Of a stretch of DNA of 64,000 bases, positions 16,890 to 25,975 are shown piece after piece. The first letter of the stretch is position 1; each line of letters opens with the position of its first letter. A model generated the notes under the pieces. It had not been told where the DNA came from and searched no databases. It was given only the letters and a program-made list of their open reading frames with translations. The DNA is from Salipiger abyssi (GTDB taxonomy: Bacteria; Pseudomonadota; Alphaproteobacteria; Rhodobacterales; Rhodobacteraceae), in the NCBI RefSeq assembly GCF_017311415.1, contig NZ_JAEKIS010000007.1:1-64000 (forward strand), written 5' to 3'. The position numbers and the translations under genes are program-made.

Positions 16890-17716
16890 AACCGGCTCCT
16901 TTCGATTACATCCGCGCCGAGACCCGCGAAGACGCGCTGGCGGCGCTCTCTGAGCATGGCGAGGCGGCGCGCATTCTGGCGGGCGGGCAATCGCTGCTGC
17001 CGATGCTCAATATGCGGCTGGCGACGCCCTCGGTGATCGTCGACACCTATAGGCTGAGCCGCGCCGCGCAGATCCGCGAGGCGGGTGATGCCGTCGAGAT
17101 CGAGGCGGGCGTGACCCAGGCGCGGCTGCTGGGCTGGGACGGACTGGCAAAGGCGTTGCCGCTTTTCGCCAAGGCGCTGCCCTGGGTCGGCCATGCGCAG
17201 ACCCGCGCGCGGGGCACCGTCTGCGGTTCGGTCGCTCATGCCGACCCCTCCGCCGAGATCCCGCTTTGCGTCGCGGTGCTGGGGGGCGAGGTCGTGCTGT
17301 CGAACCGGCGCAAGTCGCGCAAGGTGGCAAGCGGCGAGTTCCATATCGGCATGATGATGACCGACCGTCGCGACGACGAGATGCTGACCGCGCTACGCCT
17401 GCCGCGTGCCAAACCGGGCGAGGGTTATGGCTTTGCCGAATACGGCCGTCGCCATGGCGATTTCGCCGTGGTGGCCTGCGCCGCGAAGGTCACCGCCGAC
17501 AGCATCACATTCGGTGTCGGCGGGGTCGGCGACACGCCCGTGGTCGCGCGCTGGGACGCGCTCGACGGCAGCGCGCTCGACGATGCGCTGAACGCCTGCG
17601 CCTGGGGGCTCGGCGCCCGCGATGACGTGCACGCGGATGCGCGCATGCGCCGCGATCTGGTGCGCGGGCTGGGGCGACGGGCCATCGAGGCGGCACGCAG
17701 GGAGATCACGGCATGA
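16886..17716 (+). CDS. Molybdenum hydroxylase FAD-binding medium subunit (CoxM-like)
   Basis: A 276-residue subunit that passes electrons from the iron-sulfur subunit to FAD. The two FAD motifs are AGGQSLLPMLNMRL at about residue 32 and RARGTVCGSVAHADPSAE at about residue 108 (the usual TxGGS reads TVCGS). The C-terminal CO-dehydrogenase flavoprotein domain follows. It lacks the extra [4Fe-4S] insertion of 4-hydroxybenzoyl-CoA reductase HcrB. The start overlaps the large-subunit stop by 4 bases (ATGA), as does its own stop with the next gene. Confidence 0.92.
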   Translation: MKPAPFDYIRAETREDALAALSEHGEAARILAGGQSLLPMLNMRLATPSVIVDTYRLSRAAQIREAGDAVEIEAGVTQARLLGWDGLAKALPLFAKALPWVGHAQTRARGTVCGSVAHADPSAEIPLCVAVLGGEVVLSNRRKSRKVASGEFHIGMMMTDRRDDEMLTALRLPRAKPGEGYGFAEYGRRHGDFAVVACAAKVTADSITFGVGGVGDTPVVARWDALDGSALDDALNACAWGLGARDDVHADARMRRDLVRGLGRRAIEAARREITA

Positions 17717-18219
17717 CAACTTTGAGCAAGGACGACACCACGCTCATCCGCCTCACGCTGAACGGGCGCGAGGTCCAGGGCCGGGCCAGCCCGCGCCTGC
17801 TGCTGAGCGATTTCCTGCGTCACGAGCTTGGCGCCACCGGCACCCATGTGGGCTGCGAACACGGCGTCTGCGGCGCCTGCACCGTGCGGGTGGACGGCGT
17901 CATGGCGCGCTCCTGCCTGATGCTGGCGATGCAGGCCGAGGGGGCGCAGGTCGATACGGTCGAGGGGCTCGCCCCGCAGCCCGACCGGCTCTCGGTGCTT
18001 CAGGCCGCGTTCCGCCGCCACCACGCTCTGCAATGCGGCTTCTGCACCGCCGGGATCCTGATGTCGCTCGACACGCTGCTGCGCGACGAGCCGGACGCCG
18101 ACCGCACCCGTATCGAAGAGGTCGTGGGCGGGCATCTCTGCCGCTGCACCGGCTATGCCCCGATCATTGATGCCGCGCTCGACGCCGCGGCGGAACTCAG
18201 AGGAGGAGACCATGTTTGA
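17713..18219 (+). CDS. Molybdenum hydroxylase [2Fe-2S] small subunit (CoxS-like)
   Basis: A 168-residue protein with two [2Fe-2S] centres. The plant-type N-terminal cluster uses CEHGVCGAC near residues 49-57 plus a Cys about 12 residues later (ARSC). The C-terminal helical cluster uses CGFC near residue 107 and CRCTGY near residue 143. It completes the L-M-S complex, here in the order large-medium-small. The stop overlaps the CoA-ligase start by 8 bases, tying the ligase to the same transcript. Confidence 0.95.
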   Translation: MTTLSKDDTTLIRLTLNGREVQGRASPRLLLSDFLRHELGATGTHVGCEHGVCGACTVRVDGVMARSCLMLAMQAEGAQVDTVEGLAPQPDRLSVLQAAFRRHHALQCGFCTAGILMSLDTLLRDEPDADRTRIEEVVGGHLCRCTGYAPIIDAALDAAAELRGGDHV

Positions 18220-19735
18220 TCTCGCAACCAGCTTTCTTGCCAGCGTCGAGCGCGACCCCGCCCGCATCGCCATTGTCGATGGCGACACGCGGCTGAGCTA
18301 TGCCGATTGGGCGGGGCGCGTCGGCGCGCTGACCGCCTGGCTGGCAGAGCAGGGCGTCGGCATGGGCGACCATGTGGTGACCGCGCTGCAAAACTCCTGG
18401 GAGGCGGCGACGCTGCACTGGGCCTGCCAGTTCGCCGGCGCCATCGTGACGCCCATCAACTGGCGCGCCACCGCCGAAGAGCTGGGCTATGTGCTGGGCG
18501 ACAGCGCGGCCAGGTTGCTGCTTTGCGAGCCGGTCTCGTCCGAGGTGTCGCAAGAGGCCGCGCAGACGGCGGGCATCCCCTGCTTCGATATCGAGGCGCT
18601 GGGGATCGCCGATTTGCCGACGGTCGCGCTGCCGAAACCGGTGATCGGGGCGGAAGACTATTCGCTGATGCTCTACACCTCGGGCACCACCGGCAAGCCC
18701 AAGGGCGTGCCGCGCCGGCACCGGGCCGAGCGCGCGGCGGCGGTGGCGCATGTGGCGCAGAACACCTATCGCCAGGGCGAGGTGACGCTGGGCGTGATGC
18801 CGCTCTATCACACGATGGGCGTGCGCTCGCTGCTTGCCATGAGCCTCATCGGTGGCACCTTCATCTGCCTGCGCCGCTTCGACGTGGCCGAGGCGCTGCG
18901 GCTGATCGCGGCGGAAAAGGTGAGCTGTCTCTACCTCGTGCCGACGCTCTATCACGCTATGCTCGATGCGCCCGATCTGGCGCAGACCGATATCGCCTCG
19001 GTGCGGCTCTTGGGCTTTGCCGGCGCGTCGATGTCGGACGGGCTGCTGAAGCGGCTGCAAGAGACCTTCCAGCCGGACCTGTTCGTGAACCACTACGGCT
19101 CGTCCGAGGTCTATACCTTCACCATCCACCAGAACGCGCCGTCCAAGCCCGGCTCGGCGGGGCGCGCGGCGCTGAATCAGCGCATCCGCATCGTCGATCC
19201 GGCGGCCAAGGATCCTGACGCGCTCTGCCCGCAGGGTGAGGAGGGCGAGATCATCGCCGATCTGGCCGGCGACGAGGCCTTCGAGGGCTATTGGAAACGC
19301 CCCGACGGCGACGCGAAATCGCTGCATGGCGGCTGGTATTTCACCGGCGACATGGGCCGTTTCGACGAAGACGGCGACCTCTTTGTGACCGGGCGCACCG
19401 ACGACATGATCATCACCGGTGGCGAGAACGTCTCGCCGGTCGAGGTCGAGAGCTATATCTCGCTGCTCGACGGCATCGGCGATGTCGCCGTGGTCGGCCT
19501 GCCGGACGAGCGCTGGGGCCAGGTCGTGGCGCTCTTCGTGGTGCCGACGCCCGGTATCACCGCCGAGACGATCAAGGCCTATTGCCATGCCGGGCTGCCG
19601 GCGCATAAGCGCCCGCGCCGCATCACCTTTGTGACGGAATTGCCGAAATCGCCCGTCGGCAAGCTGCTGCGCCGTCTGCTGATCGCGGGCGAATACACCG
19701 AAACCACGCCGGACGCCGAAACCCAGGCGGTCTGA
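18212..19735 (+). CDS. Acyl/aryl-CoA ligase, 4-chlorobenzoate/benzoate-CoA ligase-like
   Basis: A 507-residue AMP-forming ligase of the ANL superfamily. The P-loop YTSGTTGKPKG is at about residue 154. The adenylation motif YGSSEVYTF, the hinge TGRTDDMIITGGENVSP and the C-terminal catalytic Lys in LPKSPVGKLLRR follow in the expected order. The substrate-pocket segments GVMPLYHTMGV and FAGASMSDGLL look closer to 4-chlorobenzoate:CoA ligase than to fatty-acid ligases, from memory. The start has AGGAGGAGA just upstream. It would convert the acid from the aldehyde dehydrogenase to a CoA thioester for the hydratase encoded next. Confidence 0.85.
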   Translation: MFDLATSFLASVERDPARIAIVDGDTRLSYADWAGRVGALTAWLAEQGVGMGDHVVTALQNSWEAATLHWACQFAGAIVTPINWRATAEELGYVLGDSAARLLLCEPVSSEVSQEAAQTAGIPCFDIEALGIADLPTVALPKPVIGAEDYSLMLYTSGTTGKPKGVPRRHRAERAAAVAHVAQNTYRQGEVTLGVMPLYHTMGVRSLLAMSLIGGTFICLRRFDVAEALRLIAAEKVSCLYLVPTLYHAMLDAPDLAQTDIASVRLLGFAGASMSDGLLKRLQETFQPDLFVNHYGSSEVYTFTIHQNAPSKPGSAGRAALNQRIRIVDPAAKDPDALCPQGEEGEIIADLAGDEAFEGYWKRPDGDAKSLHGGWYFTGDMGRFDEDGDLFVTGRTDDMIITGGENVSPVEVESYISLLDGIGDVAVVGLPDERWGQVVALFVVPTPGITAETIKAYCHAGLPAHKRPRRITFVTELPKSPVGKLLRRLLIAGEYTETTPDAETQAV

Positions 19736-19760
19736 CCACATACACCAAGGAGCGACCACT

Positions 19761-20561
19761 ATGACCAAGCATTTCACCGATCTTTCCGGCCAGAGTTTCG
19801 ACGGCTTCACCGTCGAGGTGGACGAGGCGCGCCAGCGCGGCGACATCATCCTCGACCGCGGCGATTACAACACGATCTCGATGGGCCAGCGCGACGAGCT
19901 GCGCGCCGCCTTCGAGGCGCTCGACGCCGATCCGCGCGTCCGCGTGATCGTGCTGCGTGCCATCGGCGAGCATTTCTCCTCGGGCGGCTATATCCGCGGC
20001 TTCCTCGAAGCCAGCCCCGAGCATGTCTCGAAACTGGCCGACAATATCGCCGCCCCCGCGCGTTGCGAAAAGCCGGTGATCGTGGCCAACCGCGGCTACA
20101 CGTTCGGCGTCGGTTTCGAGATCTCGCTGGCCTGCGATTTCCGCCTGGTGACGCCCACCACCCGCTACGCGCTGCCCGAGCAGAAGCTGGGCCAGATCCC
20201 CGGCTCCGGCGGCTCGGCGCGTCTGCAAAAGATCGTCGGCATCACCCGGACCAAGGATATCGTGATGCGCTCGCGCCGGATCTCCGGCCAGCAGGCCTAT
20301 GACTGGGGCATCGCCACCGAGATCCACGAGGACGACCAGCTCGAAGCGGCCACCGACAAGCTTGCCGAAGAGCTGCTGGCCTTCTCGCCGATGGCGCAGC
20401 GCACCGCCAAGAAGATGCTGAACCAGGCCGAGGAATGCCACCTTCAGACCGCCATCGAGGTCGAGGGCTACAACTACTCGCGCCTGCGCCAGTCCGACGA
20501 TTTCCGCGAGGGTGTGCTTGCCTTCCACGAAAAGCGCGCGCCGAAATTCCAGGGCAGCTGA
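19761..20561 (+). CDS. Enoyl-CoA hydratase/isomerase (crotonase) family protein
   Basis: A 266-residue crotonase. The oxyanion-hole regions are HFSSGGYIRGF at about residue 70 and the GVGFEISLACDF segment. Both Glu residues used by hydratases are present (GFEISL and PEQKLG), followed by IPGSGGSARL. This supports a hydratase or lyase rather than a pure isomerase. The unusual N-terminal YNTISMGQRDELR is shared, as far as I recall, with crotonases of aromatic clusters. It ends the operon and is followed by a terminator. Confidence 0.85.
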   Translation: MTKHFTDLSGQSFDGFTVEVDEARQRGDIILDRGDYNTISMGQRDELRAAFEALDADPRVRVIVLRAIGEHFSSGGYIRGFLEASPEHVSKLADNIAAPARCEKPVIVANRGYTFGVGFEISLACDFRLVTPTTRYALPEQKLGQIPGSGGSARLQKIVGITRTKDIVMRSRRISGQQAYDWGIATEIHEDDQLEAATDKLAEELLAFSPMAQRTAKKMLNQAEECHLQTAIEVEGYNYSRLRQSDDFREGVLAFHEKRAPKFQGS

Positions 20562-20587
20562 GCTTTTCCGCCTTTGCGGCACTAATC

Positions 20588-20616
20588 AGGGGCGCCTCCG
20601 GGCGCCCCTGTCTTTT
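20588..20616 (+). terminator. Terminator of the catabolic operon
   Basis: AGGGGCGCC and GGCGCCCCT form a nine-base stem with loop TCCG, followed by GTC and five T. It lies 27 bases after the crotonase stop and just before the convergent RND gene. Confidence 0.8.
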
Positions 20617-20646
20617 TGATCTGCGGGGTTTCCCCGGGGCCTCCGC

Positions 20647-23600
20647 TTATTCGGCGGCTTTCAGCGGCGGTCGCGTGGCCGGGGCGGGGCTGGCGACGGG
20701 CGGCAGGTCATCCCAGAGGATTTCCGGCGCCTTCACCTTGCGGGCCGCCCGCGTCAGCGCCCAGTCGCGCGCCGCGCGGCTGCCGCGCCCGAAGGAGAGC
20801 GCCGCCAGCGCCCGGGCGATCCACATCAGATAGGTGTTGAACCACACTCGCAGCGCCAGCATCGCCGGCGTGAAGACCAGCGTCAGCACCGTGGCGATGC
20901 CGAGCCCGAAGACCACCGCCGTGGCCAGCGGCTTCCACCAGAGCGAGGTCGGGCTGTCGATGGCATAGCCGCCGCCGAAGAAATCCAGCGACAGGCCGAT
21001 CATCATCGGGAACAGCCCCGCCATGGTGGTGATCGTGGTCAGCAGTACCGGGCGGATGCGGTCCTCGGCGGTGCGGATGATCGCCTCGATGCGCGGCATA
21101 TAGCGGGCGTAATCCTGGAAGGTGTCGATCAGCACGATATTGTTGTTCACCACGATCCCGGCCAGCGCCACCACCCCTGTGCCCGACATGATGATAGAGA
21201 AGGTCTGGTCCATCACGATCATGCCGAGGAACACCCCTGCGGTCGAGAGCACCACCGCCAGCAACACCAGCACCGAATTATAGAAGCTGTTGAACTGCGC
21301 CAGCAGGATGATGAACATCAGCGCAAGGGCTGCGGAAAACGCCTGCGCGAGAAACGCCTGGCTGTCGGCTTCTTCCTCCTGATCGCCGGTCCATTCCCAG
21401 GTGACATCGGCGGGCAGGGGATCGGTCTCCAGCCACTCGGTCAGCGCCGCGATCCGTTCGTTCGCCGTGACCTGCACCGCGTGTAGCGCGCCGTTTTCAG
21501 CCAGCTCTGCCAGCGTGGCGGCGCTCTGGCCGGTGCCGGGCAGGGTCACATCGTAGCTCTTGCCGCGCAGCGCCACCGCGCCGCCGGAGGCCTCTTTGCC
21601 ATAGCCCACCGTCTCGCCATCGGCGGTGAACTTCACCAGCCCGTCTCGCACGCCGGCCCGGATGTCGAAATGGCGCTTTTGATCGACGCGTTCGATCTCG
21701 GCCAGTTTCGCCACCGGCTGGCGGGTGATGAAATTCGACAGCGGCACCAACCCGTCGCTGGTGCGTACCTTGAGCGTGTCCAGCGTCGAGAGCACGCGGT
21801 CTTCTTCGGGCAGGCGCACGCGGATGTCGATCTCCTCGTCGGAGCTGTCCACCCGCATCGTGTCGAGCGTCAGCCCGCGGGTCACCAGCTGCACCATGGC
21901 GCCCACGGTCGCCACATCGGCACCGTAGCGCCCGGCTTTTTCCACATCCACGTCGATCTGCCAGTCGATGCCGGGCAGAGGGCGAGTGTCTTCGACGAGC
22001 CGCAGCCCGGGCAGGGCGTCGAACTGGGCGCGGGCCTCGGCGGTGGCGTCCTGCAAGGCCTGCCAGTCGTCGGATTTCAGCCGCAGATGCACCGGCTTGG
22101 CCGAGGCTGGCCCCATGGCGAGATCCATGATCTCGATCTCGATGCCGGGGATCGCCTGCATCGCCTCCGTGAGCTCCGCCAGAACGATATCGCCGTCGAG
22201 CTCGGGCCGGTCGCGGCGATCTTCCCAGCGCACGATTTCCAGCTGGATCTGCCCGATCGTGTCCTTGGGCGCCTCGGCGCCGCCGGTATTCGAACTGAGC
22301 CCGCCATCGCCGGCAAAGGCAAAGGCGGTCTCGATTCCGGGATGCGCAAGCACGATGCGCTCGGCGCGGCGCACCAGCGCGTCCTTTTCCTCGAGCGAGA
22401 GATTGCCGCGCGCGCGGACATAGACCAGCGCCTGTTCCGGTTCGCTCTCGGTGAAGAACTGCGTGCCGTTGTTGTTCTCGCCGTAATAGCCGAAGACCGA
22501 GACCACGAAGAACACCACCGCGCCGATGGTGACGAGCGGCATCACCGGATTGCCCGCGACGAGCTGGATGCCGCGCCCGAAAAGCGTGCGGCGATAGCTG
22601 CCGCGGATGCGGGTCGCGCCATGCTCGGGGCGCGCGGCGTCGAGCGCGACGGAGGCCAGCACCGCGAAGGCGACAAACACCGCGACGCCGGGGAGGCGCG
22701 CGCCGTAGCCGGAGAACGGGCTGTAGAACAGGAAATCGGGGTTCAGCACCATCATCGCGCCGGTGAACATGCCGAGCAGCGCCACCGGCACCAGCGCGGC
22801 GCGCGCCCACCAGCTTGGCCAGGCGCGGCGCAGCTTCTCCGAGGCATGGTGCAGCACACGCGAAAACCGCCCCGAGACGCCGCCCATCACCGGCAGATAG
22901 ATCAGCGCCACCACCAGCGAGGCTGAGAGCACGAAGATCAGCGTCACCGGCAGCATGCCCATGAACTGCCCCGCGACACCGGGCCAGAACAGCATCGGCA
23001 GGAAGGCGCAGAGTGTCGTGGCGGTGGAACTGACCACCGGCCAGAACATGCGCTTGGCGGCCTCGACATAGGCGTGCATCGGGCCGGTGCCCTGGGCGAT
23101 GCGCTTGTCGGCATATTCCACCACCACGATGGCGCCGTCGACCAGCATGCCCACCGCCAGGATCAGCCCGAACATCACGATGTTCGACACGGTGATTCCC
23201 ATGCCCCAGAGCAGCAGGAAGCAGAGCAGGAAGGAGGTGGGGATGGCAAAACCCACCAGCAGCGCCGCGCGGGTGCCGAGCGAGGCCAGCACCACGATCA
23301 TCACCAGCGCGATGGCGGTCAGCACCGACCCTTCGAGCTGTTTGACCATGGAATCCACGATCACGCTCTGGTCGTTTGAGGCGGCGACGGTCACCGAGGC
23401 GCGCAGCTCGGGCGGCCAGTCGGCCTGCGCGGCATCCACCACCTCGCGCACCGCCGCCGTGGTGTCGATCAGGTTGAAGCCCTTGCGCTTGACCACCTGG
23501 AGCGCAACCGTGCTGTTGCCGTTGAAGCGCGCAGTGCCCTGACGGTCCTCGAAGGTGAGGTGGATCGTGGCGAGATCGCCCAGCGTTACCACCCGGTCGC

Positions 23601-24342
23601 CATTCACCTTGACCGGCAGGTTGTAGACATCGCGCGGCTCGTCGAAGCTCGACGGGATCTTGACCGAAAACGCGCCGTTGCGGGTTTCGACCTCGCCGGC
23701 AGCGACCAGCAGGTTGTTGTTCTGCACCACATTGATCAGCTCGCTGGCGGTGACGTTGTAGCTTTCCAGCCGTAGCGGGTCGATAGTGACTTCGAGCATC
23801 TCGTCGCGGTTGCCGGCGATGCCCGCCTCAAGCACCGAATCGAGCGATTCGACCCGGTCCTGAAGATCCTTGACCACCTGTGCCATGGTGCGCTCGGGCA
23901 CCGGGCCGGTCAGCGAGACGATGAGGATGGGGAACTCCGAGAAATTGATCTCGTTGATCGAGTATTTCTCGGCGCCGTCGGGGAAATCGGCCTCGGCGGT
24001 GTTCATGGCGTCGCGCACATCGGCCATGGTCTCGGTCTTGTCCCAGCCGAACTCGAATTCCAGCGCCACGCCGGCATAGCCCTCGGCAGCGGTGCCCGAG
24101 AGCGTCTTGAGCCCGTCGAGATCGGCAAGCTCGGTCTCCATCGGCTTGACCAGCAGCTTTTCGCTGTCCTCCGCCGAGATGCCGGGGAAGGGCACCGAGA
24201 CGAAGAGCGCCGGGATCTCGATATCCGGCTCGCCCTCCTTGGGCAGGGTGACATAGGCATAGGCACCGGCCACCAGCGACAGGAAGACGAAGGCCAGCAC
24301 CATGCGGGCGCGCCGGGCGGCCCAGTCGACAATGCCGGTCAC
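20647..24342 (-). CDS. RND efflux transporter permease (AcrB/HAE1-like)
   Basis: A 1231-residue inner-membrane pump with the RND duplicated layout. Landmarks: the first transmembrane segment, PFPGISAEDSEKLLVKPME, VVQNNNLLVAAGE, the TM4 relay region GMLVDGAIVVVEYADK and the final NNNIVLIDTFQDYARY. It exports hydrophobic or aromatic compounds by proton antiport with an adaptor and an outer-membrane channel (family). It is about 180 residues longer than AcrB, with an added membrane-like segment around residues 500-570 between TM6 and TM7 and a long C-terminal tail. The TM4 Asp pair of AcrB (VDDA) is VDGA here, so only one Asp is kept. The adaptor gene overlaps it by 4 bases; no outer-membrane factor is in view. 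Confidence 0.9.
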   Translation of the reverse strand: MTGIVDWAARRARMVLAFVFLSLVAGAYAYVTLPKEGEPDIEIPALFVSVPFPGISAEDSEKLLVKPMETELADLDGLKTLSGTAAEGYAGVALEFEFGWDKTETMADVRDAMNTAEADFPDGAEKYSINEINFSEFPILIVSLTGPVPERTMAQVVKDLQDRVESLDSVLEAGIAGNRDEMLEVTIDPLRLESYNVTASELINVVQNNNLLVAAGEVETRNGAFSVKIPSSFDEPRDVYNLPVKVNGDRVVTLGDLATIHLTFEDRQGTARFNGNSTVALQVVKRKGFNLIDTTAAVREVVDAAQADWPPELRASVTVAASNDQSVIVDSMVKQLEGSVLTAIALVMIVVLASLGTRAALLVGFAIPTSFLLCFLLLWGMGITVSNIVMFGLILAVGMLVDGAIVVVEYADKRIAQGTGPMHAYVEAAKRMFWPVVSSTATTLCAFLPMLFWPGVAGQFMGMLPVTLIFVLSASLVVALIYLPVMGGVSGRFSRVLHHASEKLRRAWPSWWARAALVPVALLGMFTGAMMVLNPDFLFYSPFSGYGARLPGVAVFVAFAVLASVALDAARPEHGATRIRGSYRRTLFGRGIQLVAGNPVMPLVTIGAVVFFVVSVFGYYGENNNGTQFFTESEPEQALVYVRARGNLSLEEKDALVRRAERIVLAHPGIETAFAFAGDGGLSSNTGGAEAPKDTIGQIQLEIVRWEDRRDRPELDGDIVLAELTEAMQAIPGIEIEIMDLAMGPASAKPVHLRLKSDDWQALQDATAEARAQFDALPGLRLVEDTRPLPGIDWQIDVDVEKAGRYGADVATVGAMVQLVTRGLTLDTMRVDSSDEEIDIRVRLPEEDRVLSTLDTLKVRTSDGLVPLSNFITRQPVAKLAEIERVDQKRHFDIRAGVRDGLVKFTADGETVGYGKEASGGAVALRGKSYDVTLPGTGQSAATLAELAENGALHAVQVTANERIAALTEWLETDPLPADVTWEWTGDQEEEADSQAFLAQAFSAALALMFIILLAQFNSFYNSVLVLLAVVLSTAGVFLGMIVMDQTFSIIMSGTGVVALAGIVVNNNIVLIDTFQDYARYMPRIEAIIRTAEDRIRPVLLTTITTMAGLFPMMIGLSLDFFGGGYAIDSPTSLWWKPLATAVVFGLGIATVLTLVFTPAMLALRVWFNTYLMWIARALAALSFGRGSRAARDWALTRAARKVKAPEILWDDLPPVASPAPATRPPLKAAE

Positions 24343-25685
24343 TGGATCACCTCCTCGAAGCTGGGCACCACGGGCACGCCGTCGGTGACGTATTCCTGAC
24401 CCACGGTGATCACGTCGACGCTCTCGGGCAGCCCGCCGACCCAGAGCCCGTCGCGGGTGTCGCGCAGGATCTCCACCGGCAGGAAGCGCGCGGTGCCCCC
24501 GTCTGAGACCGCACGGATGCCGAGCGCGCCGTCATCGTTCAGGGTAAGCGCCGAGGCGGGCAGCAGATGCGCCATGGCGCCCTCGGCCTCGATCCCGATC
24601 TCGGCGGTCTGGCCGGCACGGATCGCCAGATCGGGATTGGGCAGGGTGATGTCGACGCGGAAGGTGCGGGTGGTCTCGTCGGCGCGGCGGGCGACGAAGC
24701 TGACGGTGCCGGTCACCATGCGCTCGCCGGTGAGCCGTGCGCCGGCGCGGGCGCCGGTTTTGACGCGGGCCACATCGGTTTCGGGCACGTAGCCCACCAG
24801 CCGGATAGGATCGAGCTGGAGCACAGAGGCGCAGCTTGTGCCGACGCTCATCAGGCTGCCGAGCTCGGCGGTGTCGCTTTCCAGCACCCCGGCAAAGGGT
24901 GCCTCGATGGCGAGATCGGCGACAGTGCTCTCGGCGCGGGCGACGGAGGCGCGGGCGCTTTCGATCCGCGCCTCCAGCCCGTCGCGCCCGGCACGGGCGG
25001 CTTTCAGCCCGGCCTCGGCGCTGCTCACCCCGGCCTCGGCGCTGCGCTGGACGGCGCGGGCGGAGGCCAGTGCTGTGCGCGAGCTGTAGCCGTTCTTGGA
25101 AAGCTCCTCGGCGGCGGTGAGGTTGATCTGCGCCTCTTCGAGCTGTGCCTGGGCCTGGGCGAGCGCGGCCTGCGCCTCGGGCACGCGGGCCTCGACCTCG
25201 GGGCGCTGGGCTTGCGCTTCAGCCAGCGCCGCCTCGGCCTCGGCCAGCGAGGCGCCGGAGGTGCCGGGGTCGAGCTCGCAGAGCACCTGTCCCGCCTCGA
25301 CCGCGCTGCCCTTGGGAAGCGGCGTGGAGATCACCCGGCCGCCGGTCTCGGCCATGACCTCGACCTCGCGCGAGGCCTGGGTTTCGCCGCGCAGCACCAC
25401 GGCGCCGTCGATCTCCTGCGCGGTGGAGCGCATCGCCATGACGGAAACCGCGCCGTCGGGCTTTTCTTCCTCGGCGACCGCTTCGTCGATCGCGGGCGCT
25501 GCCTCCTCGGCATCGGAAGCATCAGCGGTCGCATCGGAATTTGACGCGCCGGCGGGCGCATTGGAACTTGACGCGCCGGCGGGCGCGATGGCCTCGGCCC
25601 AGCCGATCAGCCGCTCGCGTTCCATGATCACGCCGTAAAGGGCGGCAATCACCAGCAGGGCCGTGAGGATCGAGATAATACGCAT
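24339..25685 (-). CDS. RND periplasmic adaptor (membrane fusion protein)
   Basis: A 448-residue adaptor with an N-terminal membrane anchor (SILTALLVIAALYGVIM) and an Ala/Glu-rich linker containing the near-repeat APAGASSSN / APAGASNSD. The lipoyl half-motif, a long coiled-coil hairpin rich in Ala, Glu and Gln (about residues 160-250), the second lipoyl half (EAPFAGVLES) and beta-barrel domains follow. It bridges the pump at 20.6 kb to an outer-membrane channel. Its stop overlaps the pump gene by 4 bases. The promoter and the palindromes at 25808-25832 lie upstream. Confidence 0.9.
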   Translation of the reverse strand: MRIISILTALLVIAALYGVIMERERLIGWAEAIAPAGASSSNAPAGASNSDATADASDAEEAAPAIDEAVAEEEKPDGAVSVMAMRSTAQEIDGAVVLRGETQASREVEVMAETGGRVISTPLPKGSAVEAGQVLCELDPGTSGASLAEAEAALAEAQAQRPEVEARVPEAQAALAQAQAQLEEAQINLTAAEELSKNGYSSRTALASARAVQRSAEAGVSSAEAGLKAARAGRDGLEARIESARASVARAESTVADLAIEAPFAGVLESDTAELGSLMSVGTSCASVLQLDPIRLVGYVPETDVARVKTGARAGARLTGERMVTGTVSFVARRADETTRTFRVDITLPNPDLAIRAGQTAEIGIEAEGAMAHLLPASALTLNDDGALGIRAVSDGGTARFLPVEILRDTRDGLWVGGLPESVDVITVGQEYVTDGVPVVPSFEEVIQ

Positions 25686-25807
25686 CGTCCGGGCCTTTCC
25701 ACCTTGTCCGCGTCGCGGCGGACATTATTATGATACCATAGCATGACAAGCCCGCCCTATCTGGGCATTGTGCCGCATCCGGTGCGCGGCAAACCGCTTC
25801 CCGAAAT

Positions 25808-25832
25808 AACTAAACCGATTAGTTCAGTTTAG
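25808..25832. promoter_or_regulatory. Overlapping palindromes resembling a TetR-family operator
   Basis: AACTAA at 25808-25813 and TTAGTT at 25819-25824 form a perfect inverted repeat with 5-base spacing. CTAAAC at 25810-25815 and GTTTAG at 25827-25832 form a second, overlapping one. The region is AT-rich against a GC-rich background and sits between the divergent efflux adaptor and yfgM genes. TetR regulators of RND pumps bind sites of this kind, but no regulator gene is adjacent. Confidence 0.5.
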
Positions 25833-25975
25833 CCCTGACCGCTCTGCCGATCAAGCGCTTGTCGAAAATTGCGGCGATTGCGCCCGTGTGCCTGCCGGAT
25901 CGGCCGGAGGTGATGCCTTGGCAGGCCCGGCGCGGGGCTGTAAGGAGGGGGCAAAGCAAGCGCAGCGAGGCCCCC

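Noticed and set aside
16886-17716. Calling the Mo enzyme 4-hydroxybenzoyl-CoA reductase
   Set aside because: The FAD subunit is 276 residues and lacks the cysteine-containing [4Fe-4S] insertion of HcrB.
13962-18219. Calling the three subunits CO dehydrogenase
   Set aside because: The AYxCSFR active-site loop of form I CODH is missing; the loop is RGFGGPQ, as in xanthine-dehydrogenase-type hydroxylases.
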